Of a stretch of 64,000 nucleotides of DNA, positions 1 to 8,802 are shown one piece after another (within the stretch, counting starts at the first letter, position 1; every line of letters begins with the position of its first letter). Origin of the DNA: Cohaesibacter marisflavi (lineage in GTDB: Bacteria; Pseudomonadota; Alphaproteobacteria; Rhizobiales; Cohaesibacteraceae). The position numbers and the translations under genes are program-made. Under the pieces are notes generated by a model, which worked only from the letters and a program-made list of their open reading frames with translations, was not told the origin of the DNA and made no database searches. The stretch spans positions 62,001 through 126,000 of the forward strand of contig NZ_FOVR01000004.1 of NCBI RefSeq assembly GCF_900115225.1, in the 5' to 3' direction.

Positions 1-1
1 T

Positions 2-1366
2 CCCGAAGCAACCCTGAAGGTCTTCAACGATTTCAGCTTTGAAAAACGCGACGTGGATTACATCGCACTCAAGGAAGCCGATCTGGACGCGATTGAAGAG
101 CCAAGCGAAGACGTGCTCAACAGCTATTATGAGCAAAACAAGATTGCCTTTCGTGCTCCGGAATATCGCTCCTTCGTGGTCCTGAAGCTGGAACCGGGCG
201 ACATCATGGATCCGTCGGCGGTTTCTGATGAAGATGCCCAGACCTATTATGAAAGCGTCTCCAATCGCTTTCAGCTGCCGGAAAAACGCCAGATGCAGCA
301 GATTCTCTTCGGCTCCAAGGAAGATGCAGAAGCAGCCCTTGAAAAGATCAAAGGTGGCGCAACCTTCGAAGACATCATGGCAGAACGCAATCTGACCGAA
401 TCCGATGTTGACTTCGGACTGCTTGCCAAGAGTGAAATCACCGATCCGGCGGCGGCAGACGCCATTTATTCACTTGATGAAGGCGCTGTATCAGATGTGG
501 TAGAAGGCCAGTTCGGCTTCCTGCTTCTGCGCAACGCCAAGACCGAACCGCCGCATGCTACGCCGTTTGAAGACGTCAAAGACCAGATGAAGGCCGAGAT
601 CGCAGCAGAGCGCGCCAATGGCGAAGTGCTCGATATGTTCGACAATGTCGAGGATATGCGCGCAGGCGGCTCCACGCTTGAGGAAGTATCTCAGAAACTC
701 AATCTGCCACTGCGCACCGTCACAACAATTTCCAAGGCTGGCGAACTCGAACGGGGTGGAGAGGTAACGGACCTGCCAGAACAGGAAGCTCTGTTGACCT
801 CCGTCTTCGATACGGACATCGACTATGAAGCCGATCCGATCGACATCGGGAATACTGGTTTTGCATGGTTCCGTGTCACCGATATCGAAGCAGCCCGCGA
901 TAGGGCCTTGGATGAAGTGCATGATGATGTTGTCGCAGCCTGGAAGGAAGACGAACGCCAGAGCCGCAATGCGGAACTGGCCGGAGAGATCCTCAAGGAA
1001 ATCGAAGGTGGCAAGAGCCTTGCAGCCGTGGCTGAAGAACGGGGCCTGAGCGTTGCCACCGCAACCGACATCACCCGTCAGGTTCATGGCGATCTGCCTG
1101 CCTCAGCTGTTGAGCAGGCCTTTGGTGGCCCGCTTCACCACAAAGCAACGGCCGTAGATGGTGAAACACAATATGTGCTGGAAGTTGCTAAGGTAACGGA
1201 TCCTGAATTCGATCCCGATGCCCTGCAGCTTGAATCCGTCAAGGCACGTCTGAACCAGAATGCAAGCACAGACCTGCTGTCGCAGTTGAGCGCAACTATT
1301 CTGGGCAATCTTGGCTACACCGTAAATGAAGCCATGATGAACCAGGTCGTCAGCGGCACGCGCTAG
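2..1366 (+). CDS. ppiD: Peptidyl-prolyl cis-trans isomerase, PpiD/SurA type (5' end outside window)
   Basis: The reading frame is open from base 2, so the gene starts upstream of the window and only the last 454 residues are seen. PpiD-type proteins are membrane-anchored periplasmic folding factors that act on outer-membrane and secreted proteins. The visible part holds a rotamase (parvulin) core around residues 85-175, seen in short blocks such as MQQILFG and GQFGFLLL, followed by a long helical tail typical of PpiD. The N-terminal membrane anchor is not visible. It precedes trpD by 140 bases, the usual alphaproteobacterial order. The naming as ppiD rather than a general SurA-N protein rests on length and context. 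Confidence 0.85.
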   Translation, partial: PEATLKVFNDFSFEKRDVDYIALKEADLDAIEEPSEDVLNSYYEQNKIAFRAPEYRSFVVLKLEPGDIMDPSAVSDEDAQTYYESVSNRFQLPEKRQMQQILFGSKEDAEAALEKIKGGATFEDIMAERNLTESDVDFGLLAKSEITDPAAADAIYSLDEGAVSDVVEGQFGFLLLRNAKTEPPHATPFEDVKDQMKAEIAAERANGEVLDMFDNVEDMRAGGSTLEEVSQKLNLPLRTVTTISKAGELERGGEVTDLPEQEALLTSVFDTDIDYEADPIDIGNTGFAWFRVTDIEAARDRALDEVHDDVVAAWKEDERQSRNAELAGEILKEIEGGKSLAAVAEERGLSVATATDITRQVHGDLPASAVEQAFGGPLHHKATAVDGETQYVLEVAKVTDPEFDPDALQLESVKARLNQNASTDLLSQLSATILGNLGYTVNEAMMNQVVSGTR

Positions 1367-1385
1367 TAACAATTGAAGACCTTAT

Positions 1386-1436
1386 CCGGGGCGTTTTCGC
1401 AAAGAAGCAGGCAAACTGCTCGACGCGGCGCCCCGG
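1386..1436 (+). promoter_or_regulatory. Branched hairpin in the trpD leader
   Basis: An 8-bp outer stem (CCGGGGCG at 1386-1393 with CGCCCCGG at 1429-1436) encloses a 5-bp inner hairpin (AGCAG/CTGCT, 1406-1420). It is followed by TTTC only, so it is a weak terminator for ppiD at best. It could equally be a structured leader of the trp genes. I saw no Trp-rich leader peptide. Confidence 0.4.
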
Positions 1437-1506
1437 TTTCATAATCACATACCATCGACCCAGCCGTTCTCCGACCGGGCCGAAGTAGACAGTCGGGAGC
1501 AATAGA

Positions 1507-2529
1507 ATGGAAGAGATGAAACCTTTTCTCGCAAAGGTCGCCGAGGGCAAAACACTTAGCCAAGCGGAAGCTGTAGAAGCGTTTGATCTGCTCATGAGCG
1601 GTCGCGCCACACCAACCCAGATTGGCGCCTTCCTCATGGCCTTGCGCATGCGCGGCGAAACCGTCGACGAAATTACCGGCGCGGTTTCCCAGATGCGAGA
1701 CAAGATGACTCCGGTCGTAGCACCAGCTGACGCCGTCGATATCGTGGGCACAGGCGGCACAGGTACCAAGAAATACAACATCTCCACCTGCGCGTCCATG
1801 ATCGTGGCTGCAGCTGGCGTGCCCGTAGCCAAACATGGCAACAAGGCGCTGACCTCCCAGTCCGGTTCAGGCGATGTGCTCACCAGCCTCGGGGTCAATC
1901 TGGCGCAAGATCCAGAAGGTGTGGCTCGTTGCATCAGGGAAGCCGGGATCGGCTTCATGTTTGCGCCCAATCATCATTCATCCATGCGCTTTGTCGGTCC
2001 ATCTCGGGTGGAGATGGGCACGCGCACCATGTTCAACATGCTTGGCCCCCTCACCAACCCGGCTGGCGCCAAACGTCAGCTCATCGGTGTATTTGCCCCC
2101 GAATGGCTGCGCCCCTTTGCTGAAGTGCTCAGAAATCTTGGTGCCGAGCATATCTGGGTTGTTTATGGTGCAGGCGGCCTCGACGAAATCTCGACGCTTG
2201 GCGAAACGCAGGTCGTCGAACTGAAAGACGGCGCCATTACCGAATTCACGCTGGTTCCTGAAGCCTATGGCATCAAGCGGGTAACCATTGAGGACGTGCG
2301 TGGCGGCACCGGCGAAGAAAATGCTCAAGCCCTTACTGCGCTTCTGGAAGGCGAAAAAGGCCCTTACCGCGACATCGTTCTGATGAATGCTGCCGCAGGC
2401 CTGCTGCTGGGTGGCAAGGTTGCCAACTATAAGGAAGGCATCGAGCTGGCTGCCGAGTTGATCGATAGCGGCAAGGCACTGGCTACCCTCAAGAAACTAA
2501 TAGACGTTTCCAATCAAACCGCAGAGTAA
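1507..2529 (+). CDS. trpD: Anthranilate phosphoribosyltransferase
   Basis: This enzyme transfers phosphoribose from PRPP to anthranilate, the second committed step of tryptophan synthesis, in the cytoplasm. The 340-residue length is usual for the family. The PRPP-binding glycine-rich stretch [14 protein letters not shown] and the following [15 protein letters not shown] block (the family's KHGNR..S..GSAD motif) are both present. The start ATG is preceded by a GGGAGCAA ribosome site. trpC begins 15 bases after its stop, so the two are almost certainly cotranscribed. Downstream moaC and moeA continue the same direction. Confidence 0.97.
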   Translation: MEEMKPFLAKVAEGKTLSQAEAVEAFDLLMSGRATPTQIGAFLMALRMRGETVDEITGAVSQMRDKMTPVVAPADAVDIVGTGGTGTKKYNISTCASMIVAAAGVPVAKHGNKALTSQSGSGDVLTSLGVNLAQDPEGVARCIREAGIGFMFAPNHHSSMRFVGPSRVEMGTRTMFNMLGPLTNPAGAKRQLIGVFAPEWLRPFAEVLRNLGAEHIWVVYGAGGLDEISTLGETQVVELKDGAITEFTLVPEAYGIKRVTIEDVRGGTGEENAQALTALLEGEKGPYRDIVLMNAAAGLLLGGKVANYKEGIELAAELIDSGKALATLKKLIDVSNQTAE

Positions 2530-2544
2530 GGCTCCGACAGGACA

Positions 2545-3342
2545 ATGGCAGACATTCTCAAAAAGATCGAAGCATACAAGCGCGAGGAAATCGCAGCGGC
2601 CAAGCTTCACACCACGGTTGCCGATCTGGAAGCCCGTATTGGCGAGCAGGCCCCCGTGCGCGGCTTTTACAATGCCCTCAAGGCCAAGGTTGATCACGGC
2701 CACTATGGCCTTATTGCTGAAGTAAAGAAAGCCAGCCCCTCGAAGGGCCTTATCCGGGAGGATTTCGATCCCCCCAAACTTGCCAAGGCCTATGAAGAGG
2801 GCGGGGCAGCCTGTCTATCCGTGCTTACCGATAGCCCATCTTTTCAGGGACATCCGGAATTCCTGATCGCTGCGCGCGACGCGGTTTCCCTGCCTGTTCT
2901 GCGCAAGGATTTTCTGTTTGAACCCTATCAGGTTTACGAAGCCCGCGCCTGGGGGGCCGACTGCATCCTGATCATCATGGCCGCAGTCTCCGACGACGAA
3001 GCCAAGACGCTTGAGGAAGCCGCTCTCGCGTTGGGCCTTGATGTGCTCGTCGAAGTGCATAATAAAGAAGAGCTGGAACGCGCCCTCACCCACCTCACCT
3101 CCCCGCTACTGGGTATCAACAACCGCAATCTCAAAACCTTCGAAACCACGTTGCAAACCTCCATTGATCTGGCTCCCATGGTGCCGGATGACAAATTGCT
3201 GGTCGGCGAAAGCGGATTGTTCACACCACAGGATCTGGCTCTTCTTGCAACCAAAGCAAACATTCATACATTCCTGATAGGCGAGAGCCTGATGCGTCAG
3301 GATGATGTTGCCGCTGCAACGCGGGATTTGCTGGCACGCTAA
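2545..3342 (+). CDS. trpC: Indole-3-glycerol phosphate synthase
   Basis: This enzyme closes the ring of carboxyphenylamino-deoxyribulose phosphate to indole-3-glycerol phosphate with loss of CO2. It is a single-domain 265-residue TIM barrel, not fused to TrpF. The strand motifs [10 protein letters not shown] (catalytic Lys and phosphate loop), VLRKDF, GINNRNL and GESGLF occur in the family order. It sits directly behind trpD in a shared transcript. Nothing in it is unusual. Confidence 0.97.
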   Translation: MADILKKIEAYKREEIAAAKLHTTVADLEARIGEQAPVRGFYNALKAKVDHGHYGLIAEVKKASPSKGLIREDFDPPKLAKAYEEGGAACLSVLTDSPSFQGHPEFLIAARDAVSLPVLRKDFLFEPYQVYEARAWGADCILIIMAAVSDDEAKTLEEAALALGLDVLVEVHNKEELERALTHLTSPLLGINNRNLKTFETTLQTSIDLAPMVPDDKLLVGESGLFTPQDLALLATKANIHTFLIGESLMRQDDVAAATRDLLAR

Positions 3343-3398
3343 CTGCGGCCGGTTGAACGCCTCAACGGATCTTGGCGTTTCTTGGGAGGGAAATTCAC

Positions 3399-3893
3399 AT
3401 GAGTGACGCGAAACTGACTCATATTGATGACACCGGCGCCGCGAATATGGTCGATGTCTCAGCCAAGGCGCCAACCGTGCGCATCGCCGTAGCATCCGCC
3501 CATGTGCGCATGAAGCGCGAGACGCTCGACCTGATCCTTTCAGGCAATACCAAGAAAGGCGACGTTCTGGCAACGGCCCGCATCGCCGGCATCATGGCAG
3601 CAAAGCGCACCCATGAGCTGATACCGCTGTGCCATCCGTTGGCCCTCTCCAAGGTCGCCGTGGACATTGAGGCAGACGAAGCCCTGCCCGGCCTTGTGAT
3701 AACCGCAACGGCCAAGCTGACCGGTCAGACCGGTGTTGAAATGGAAGCCTTGACGGCAGCCTCCATTGCCAGCCTTACGATCTACGATATGGCCAAGGCT
3801 GTCGACAAAGGCATGGTCATTTCCGATGTCCGCCTCTTGGAAAAACAGGGTGGTAAATCCGGCCATTGGCAAGCCGATAGCAACAACAAATAG
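3399..3893 (+). CDS. moaC: Cyclic pyranopterin monophosphate synthase
   Basis: MoaC converts the cyclic dihydro-GTP intermediate made by MoaA to cyclic pyranopterin monophosphate in molybdenum-cofactor synthesis. The motifs [10 protein letters not shown] and [14 protein letters not shown], and the K-rich end of the active site (MAKAVDKG), are intact. I chose the ATG at 3399 (164 residues) because GGGAGGG lies at 3384-3390 and the protein then begins like other MoaC proteins. An upstream in-frame start at 3372 would add nine unrelated residues. moeA follows after 11 bases. Confidence 0.96.
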   Translation: MSDAKLTHIDDTGAANMVDVSAKAPTVRIAVASAHVRMKRETLDLILSGNTKKGDVLATARIAGIMAAKRTHELIPLCHPLALSKVAVDIEADEALPGLVITATAKLTGQTGVEMEALTAASIASLTIYDMAKAVDKGMVISDVRLLEKQGGKSGHWQADSNNK

Positions 3894-3904
3894 GAGCAAC
3901 TGGA

Positions 3905-5107
3905 ATGGCCCTTATGAATGTGGATGACGCACTGGAGCAGCTGCTTTCCGATATTTCCGTTTCGGAAGTCGAGAATGTTTCCCTCCACAACGCGACCGCA
4001 CGCGTTCTGGCAGCAGATCTGGTTGCAAACCGCGATCAACCTCCCTTCAGGGCGTCTGCGATGGATGGCTATGCCATCAGGGCCGACAATGTAAAAGAGC
4101 TTCCCACCAAGCTGCAAATCATCGGCGAAGTGCCTGCCGGCTACCATTTCCCTGATGCCGTTCACAATTGGGAAGCGGTACGCATCTTTACAGGCGCCCC
4201 TGTTCCCGAGGGAGCAGACACCGTCGTCATGCAGGAAAAAACCGAGCGCGACGGGGCTTTTGTGACAATCCAGCAGGAGATAACAAAGGGCTCCAACATT
4301 CGTGAGGCCGGGCAAGATTTCGCCACAGGCGAGACATTGCTCAAGAAGGGCACAGAACTCACCTATCGCCATCTGGCCCTTGCTGCGGCCATGAACCATG
4401 CCGTGCTTCCTGTCTACAAGCGTCCCGTCATTGCCATTCTGGCGACGGGTGACGAACTGGTTCTTCCAGGGGAAACGCCGACAGAAAGCCAGATCATCGC
4501 CGCCAACAATTTCGCCATTGCTTCCTTTGCCCAAACCATCGGTGCCGACATCATGGATCTGGGCATTGCTCGCGACGACATGACAGAGATTTCAACCACC
4601 ATTGAAAAGGCCGTTGCCGCCGAAGTCGACTGCCTCATCACCATTGGCGGCGTGTCGGTCGGAGATCACGATCTGGTGCAAGAGGCGCTGAAGCGCGCTG
4701 GCATGAACCTCAAATTCTGGCGCATTGCGATGCGGCCTGGCAAGCCCCTTCTGGCTGGCAAACTCGGCAAGACACAGGTGCTGGGCCTGCCGGGCAATCC
4801 GGTTTCATCCATGACATGCGCCCTGCTCTTCCTACAGCCCATCATCCGCAAGATGCTCGGCAAAAAGGGCCCCTATAAAATCACAGATGCCGTGTTGGGC
4901 AGTGCCTTGCCCGAGAATGACTATCGCCAAAGCTACATGCGGGCTCGCATGCATATAGATAAAGACGGCCGCACCGTCGCTTCGATCTTCTCCGATCAAG
5001 ACAGCTCCAAGCTATCCAGCTTTGCAGAAGCCGATTGCGTGATCATTCGTCCTCCGAACTCCCCCGCCAGCAAGGTCGGAACCCCCTGCCAAATCATCAA
5101 GCTATAA
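3905..5107 (+). CDS. moeA: Molybdopterin molybdenumtransferase
   Basis: MoeA inserts molybdate into adenylylated molybdopterin, the last general step of molybdenum-cofactor synthesis. The 400-residue protein has the N-terminal MoeA domain with MDGYAI. The central MoCF-binding domain carries GGVSVGDHD and GLPGNPVS, and a C-terminal beta-barrel ends the protein. It is preceded by a GGAGC ribosome site and ends the trpDC-moaC-moeA transcript at a clear terminator. In related genomes lexA follows moeA; here about 36 kb of accessory DNA intervenes. Confidence 0.96.
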   Translation: MALMNVDDALEQLLSDISVSEVENVSLHNATARVLAADLVANRDQPPFRASAMDGYAIRADNVKELPTKLQIIGEVPAGYHFPDAVHNWEAVRIFTGAPVPEGADTVVMQEKTERDGAFVTIQQEITKGSNIREAGQDFATGETLLKKGTELTYRHLALAAAMNHAVLPVYKRPVIAILATGDELVLPGETPTESQIIAANNFAIASFAQTIGADIMDLGIARDDMTEISTTIEKAVAAEVDCLITIGGVSVGDHDLVQEALKRAGMNLKFWRIAMRPGKPLLAGKLGKTQVLGLPGNPVSSMTCALLFLQPIIRKMLGKKGPYKITDAVLGSALPENDYRQSYMRARMHIDKDGRTVASIFSDQDSSKLSSFAEADCVIIRPPNSPASKVGTPCQIIKL

Positions 5108-5111
5108 AAAC

Positions 5112-5144
5112 AAAAGCCGGTTCCCATTAGGAAACCGGCTTTTT
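5112..5144 (+). terminator. Rho-independent terminator after moeA
   Basis: An 11-bp stem (AAAAGCCGGTT with AACCGGCTTTT) with a 10-base loop ends in a run of T. Since the A and T runs are symmetrical, it can also end the converging fpr transcript from the minus strand. Confidence 0.9.
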
Positions 5145-5186
5145 AAATCTGCCTGTCAGTGATCTTACACTTGATCGCACAATCAA

Positions 5187-6023
5187 TCAGTCCACAAAGG
5201 CCCGTTCGACGACGAAGCTTGCAGGACGTGCATTGGACCCTTCAACCAAATTGAATTTTTCCAGCATATCCTTGGTGTCATTGAGCATCGCCATGGATCC
5301 GCAAATCATCGCCCGGTCTACGTCAGGATTGATCGGCGGTACACCGAGATCCTCAAACAGCTTGCCCGATTCCATGAGATCGGTAATCCGCCCCATGCGC
5401 GGAAAGTCTTCGCGTGTCACCGAGGTATAATGAATGAGCCGTCCCTTGGCGAATTCACCCACGAGCGGATCATTGTTGCAGATCTCGACGAGTTCCTCGC
5501 CATATTTCAGCTCATCAATCTCACGGCAGGTATGTGTCAGGATCACCTGATCAAACTTTTCATAAGTTTCAGGGTCACGAATAAGCGATGCAAAGGGAGC
5601 TATTCCGGTGCCGGTGGAGAACATATAGACGCGCTTGCCTGGAATGAGAGCATCATTGACCAGTGTACCGGTCGGCTTTTTGCGCATCAGGATGGTATCA
5701 CCCACCTTGATCTTCTGCAGATGCTCGGTAAGCGGACCATCTGGCACCTTGATCGAATAAAACTCGACCTCTTCATCCCATGAAGGGCTAGCAACCGAAT
5801 AGGCGCGAAAGACCGGTCGCTCTGCATTTGGCAGGCCGATCATCACAAATTCACCAGAACGAAAACGGAAACTTGCCGGGCGCGTAATTCTGAACTTGAA
5901 CAGCCGATCCGTATAATGCTTCACTTCTGTTACGGTTTCTGCAAACACATTTGCCGGAATCGGAAAGGCCGATTTACTGGCGGCACTGGCGCTAGCTTGA
6001 GAAGCCTCATTTGGCTGCGTCAT
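5187..6023 (-). CDS. fpr: Ferredoxin--NADP+ reductase
   Basis: This is an FAD flavoprotein that moves electrons between NADPH and ferredoxin or flavodoxin, often linked to oxidative-stress defence and Fe-S metabolism. At 278 residues it fits the bacterial subclass. RPVFRAYSVAS is the FAD isoalloxazine site, GTGIAPF the NADP pyrophosphate region, and CGSMAML the nicotinamide-side motif. The C-terminus ERAFVD is the AFVx ending of the Rhodobacter/Azotobacter enzymes. It converges on moeA and shares its terminator. About 20 Ala/Ser-rich residues precede the FNR fold. Confidence 0.93.
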   Translation of the reverse strand: MTQPNEASQASASAASKSAFPIPANVFAETVTEVKHYTDRLFKFRITRPASFRFRSGEFVMIGLPNAERPVFRAYSVASPSWDEEVEFYSIKVPDGPLTEHLQKIKVGDTILMRKKPTGTLVNDALIPGKRVYMFSTGTGIAPFASLIRDPETYEKFDQVILTHTCREIDELKYGEELVEICNNDPLVGEFAKGRLIHYTSVTREDFPRMGRITDLMESGKLFEDLGVPPINPDVDRAMICGSMAMLNDTKDMLEKFNLVEGSNARPASFVVERAFVD

Positions 6024-6969
6024 TGCTTACTCCTTCAAGTTATTCAGGCCACATCCGCACACGTGTCAGGACGCGCCTTGCCCTAGCAATCACCCGCGCG
6101 AACCAGTCTCTTCGAAAGCCGGTTCGAGACGAAATCAGGCCGTTATATCATGTCGATCTGAAAACAAAAGACTATTCAGGGGCTATCTATTGCAATTAGG
6201 GCCATTCTAACGACTATTCGCCCGCCACGTCACTAAGCCAATTGCGAAAATGCTATAACATTACCTATTTTTCACGTTTCGCTCTGAGCAAGAGCAAAAA
6301 CCCGATATTTTGTAGCAACTCTCACCACTGACAACACCATCCGCCTCTTAAAGACCGAATATTAACTATAAGTAGTTTTAACAGTGATGATATCCACCGA
6401 TTTTTATCACATTTTGAACACAATTGAATCTTGTTGCAAAATAGACACACTACCTCAAGCAAAAATTCATTAATGATTGCCGCGAGATAGGCCAAACCAA
6501 AATGGCCATTTCATATTCCCATTATATTTCAATATTTTATAAAAATATTTCCGAATAACATATCCAAATATACAACCCAAAAGAGCCCGCAAACCGAGTT
6601 CGTTTGTTCTAAAAAGCCCCTTCGTCACGTGCATATATGGCTAAAACTGACATAGCCTTTAGCGGCAAGCATGTAACTTAGAACCACTATATCTGTAGTC
6701 ATCCAGATAGCGCCGTTCCGGAAAAGTATGATATTTCAGGCCGGTATTACTACAACCCGTGATAGAACCTTGTTCGATCTAAGGCGCTAGCAATAACACA
6801 ATTTATATACAACCTGTGGTTATTGCATTGACTAACGCAACCATATTGACTACTAAACACTGAGTTGCATTAAATATTCACGCAATCAATTTTGACTATT
6901 TGATAGCGAACTGCTGTTTGGAAGGTCACGACGATTGGGAAGCCAGGCCTTGGCTCAGGAGACATTGAA
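6024..6969. other. AT-rich intergenic region upstream of the curli-like cluster
   Basis: About 950 bases without a convincing gene. The stretch from roughly 6180 to 6900 is much richer in A and T than the flanking genes. It must hold the fpr promoter at the left and the csgF promoter at the right. The only ordered signal seen is three TTGACTA copies near the right end. No RNA gene or mobile-element remnant was recognised. Confidence 0.6.
6828..6898 (+). promoter_or_regulatory. Three TTGACTA repeats before csgF
   Basis: TTGACTA occurs at 6828, 6846 and 6892. The middle copy could act as a -35 box (TTGACT) with TTAAAT 18 bases downstream as -10. The repetition also suggests sites for a regulator. 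A further TTGACT lies at 8656, before the first large curlin gene. Confidence 0.3.
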
Positions 6970-7416
6970 TTGAGAATAGCGATTACATTGGCCAGCCTGA
7001 TGCTCGTTGCAAGTGCTGCCCACGCATCAGAACTCGTCTACACGCCGGTAAACCCCACGTTTGGTGGTAGCCCGTATAATTCATCTCACCTTTTGTCCAT
7101 TGCGAGCGCGCAGAGATCTGCCACCGCTTCTGACGCCAATGTCAGCAGCGCATCAGGGGGCGGCAGCGGCACAACAAATGACAACACAACGGCTGATCTA
7201 TTTGTAAGCCAGTTGCAAAGCCGATTGCTCTCGGCTCTGGCAAGTCAGGTTACTGAAGCGATCTTCGGGGACGATCCGCAAGACAGCGGCACCATCACTT
7301 TTGGTGATACCGAAATCACGTTTGATCAGACCGGCGGATCTATTGCGCTGACTATCACAGATTTCACCGACGGAACCGTCACGAATATTGAAGTTCCTCA
7401 ATTAGTAACCGACTGA
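6970..7416 (+). CDS. csgF: Curli assembly protein CsgF-like
   Basis: CsgF is an outer-membrane-associated partner of the CsgG pore that helps attach and nucleate curli fibres at the surface. After a signal peptide (cut after AHA-S, about residue 19), the mature protein begins ELVYTPVNPTFGGSPYN. This corresponds to the NPNFGGNP pore-binding segment known for CsgF. The Q-S-R-L-L-S-A-L stretch and the C-terminal beta region also fit. The start is a TTG at 6970 behind CAGGAGA, as no ATG exists at the right place. It lies 15 bases from csgG and they form one operon. Confidence 0.85.
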   Translation: MRIAITLASLMLVASAAHASELVYTPVNPTFGGSPYNSSHLLSIASAQRSATASDANVSSASGGGSGTTNDNTTADLFVSQLQSRLLSALASQVTEAIFGDDPQDSGTITFGDTEITFDQTGGSIALTITDFTDGTVTNIEVPQLVTD

Positions 7417-7431
7417 TTTCCGGCGATCATA

Positions 7432-8496
7432 ATGAATATTTTTATCCAACTTCGTTCCAAATCAAAAATGGCCTCCCGGCGCGCGCTGGCTGCCCCTCTG
7501 TTGATCTCGCTGTTCGCGCTCACAGGATGCGCCACCAACAAGACTTTGATGACAGAGGCTCCACGTGTTGCCGAAGTCAGTGAAGTCAATTTGCGCCTCA
7601 GAAACATCCCGGCACCGAAACATCGCATTCCGGTCGCGGTCTATGACTTCCGGGATGAAACCGGACAATATCGCGAAGCCCAGAATTATCAGCAATTGTC
7701 TCGTGCGGTCACCCAAGGCGGTGTATCGATCCTCATCAAGGCGTTGCAGGATGCCGGCAATCGGCGCTGGTTTACCGTTATGGAACGCAACAAGCTGGCA
7801 AACCTGCTCAAGGAGCGCCAGATCATTACGGAAATGCGCCGGCTTTATCGTGGCGAAGAGAAAATCAACGCCAAGGCCCTGCCCCCACTTAAACATGCCG
7901 CCATCATCATCGAAGGCGGTATCATCGGCTACAACCACAATGTACAGACCGGCGGCATAGGCGCTTCCTATCTGGGCATCACGGGCGACAGCGATTATTC
8001 CAAGGACGAGATCACGGTTTCCTTGCGGGCAATCTCGACCAAGACAGGTGAAGTGCTTACCACAGTCACTGCCAGAAAAACGGTGGTATCGGTCGGCCTT
8101 CAGGCTTCGGTCTTCCGCTACGTGAAACTGGATGAGTTGCTGCAGGCCGAAGGCGGCTTCACCAATAACGAGCCTAGCCAGATTGCTCTGGAATCAGCAG
8201 TTGAAAAAGCGGTTGAAGCGTTGATTGTCGAAGGGGTCGAGTTGGATATCTGGCAATTCAAGGATCCGCAATATGGCTCCTCCTATGTGCAGACCCTGCA
8301 ATCGGAACAATATAAAGAGACCGATAGCGCAGAGCCCGTGCCCATGGCGGAACCGGAAACAAAAAACGCAACCACAATTTCAGCCACGGTGCCCAAACTG
8401 GTTGTAAGCAGGGCTGTGCGCCCCCAGCCGGAGGTGAGGCAAACAACAAGAAGATTGCCTCCACCATACTCAAGTAACGAAGATCCTTTAGGTTAA
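7432..8496 (+). CDS. csgG: Curli secretion channel lipoprotein CsgG
   Basis: CsgG forms the nonameric outer-membrane pore that exports curlin subunits. A lipoprotein signal ends in the lipobox L-T-G-C with Cys33 as the acylated residue. The CsgG core follows (IPVAVYDF, MERNKLANLLKERQ, then the transmembrane hairpin region around GYNHNVQTGG). At 354 residues it is longer than enteric CsgG (about 277) because of a Pro/Thr-rich tail of some 70 residues after the last core helix. That tail is probably disordered. It follows csgF closely and is ended by a strong terminator. Confidence 0.95.
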   Translation: MNIFIQLRSKSKMASRRALAAPLLISLFALTGCATNKTLMTEAPRVAEVSEVNLRLRNIPAPKHRIPVAVYDFRDETGQYREAQNYQQLSRAVTQGGVSILIKALQDAGNRRWFTVMERNKLANLLKERQIITEMRRLYRGEEKINAKALPPLKHAAIIIEGGIIGYNHNVQTGGIGASYLGITGDSDYSKDEITVSLRAISTKTGEVLTTVTARKTVVSVGLQASVFRYVKLDELLQAEGGFTNNEPSQIALESAVEKAVEALIVEGVELDIWQFKDPQYGSSYVQTLQSEQYKETDSAEPVPMAEPETKNATTISATVPKLVVSRAVRPQPEVRQTTRRLPPPYSSNEDPLG

Positions 8497-8535
8497 AAAT
8501 ACACAAAGTATCCAACAACAGTTGTATTAAGTTGT

Positions 8536-8575
8536 ATAGGGCGGAGACTATCATAGTTTCCAGCCCTATTTTTAT
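8536..8575 (+). terminator. Terminator after csgG
   Basis: A long stem (ATAGGGC then GGAGACTAT, paired with ATAGTTTCC then GCCCTAT, with a one-base bulge and a G-T pair) is followed by ATTTTTATTT. It separates csgFG from the curlin-repeat genes, which therefore probably have their own promoter in the AT-rich 8576-8790 stretch. Confidence 0.85.
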
Positions 8576-8802
8576 TTACATTCAGAAGTTAACTATCTGA
8601 ATTAAACTTAAAAATACAAACACATTACAATTTTAATTAAATTTATTATTACATATTGACTTATAAAGTTAAGAAGAGGTAAATGATTGTACTGCCGCCA
8701 ATATATTTTCGATGGTTGCATTTTGACCATACCTGAAGGCGAGCATCAGCTGCTCAGGTGGGTGGCAAGTTTGAGAAACGTGATTCATATTGGAGACATC
8801 AA

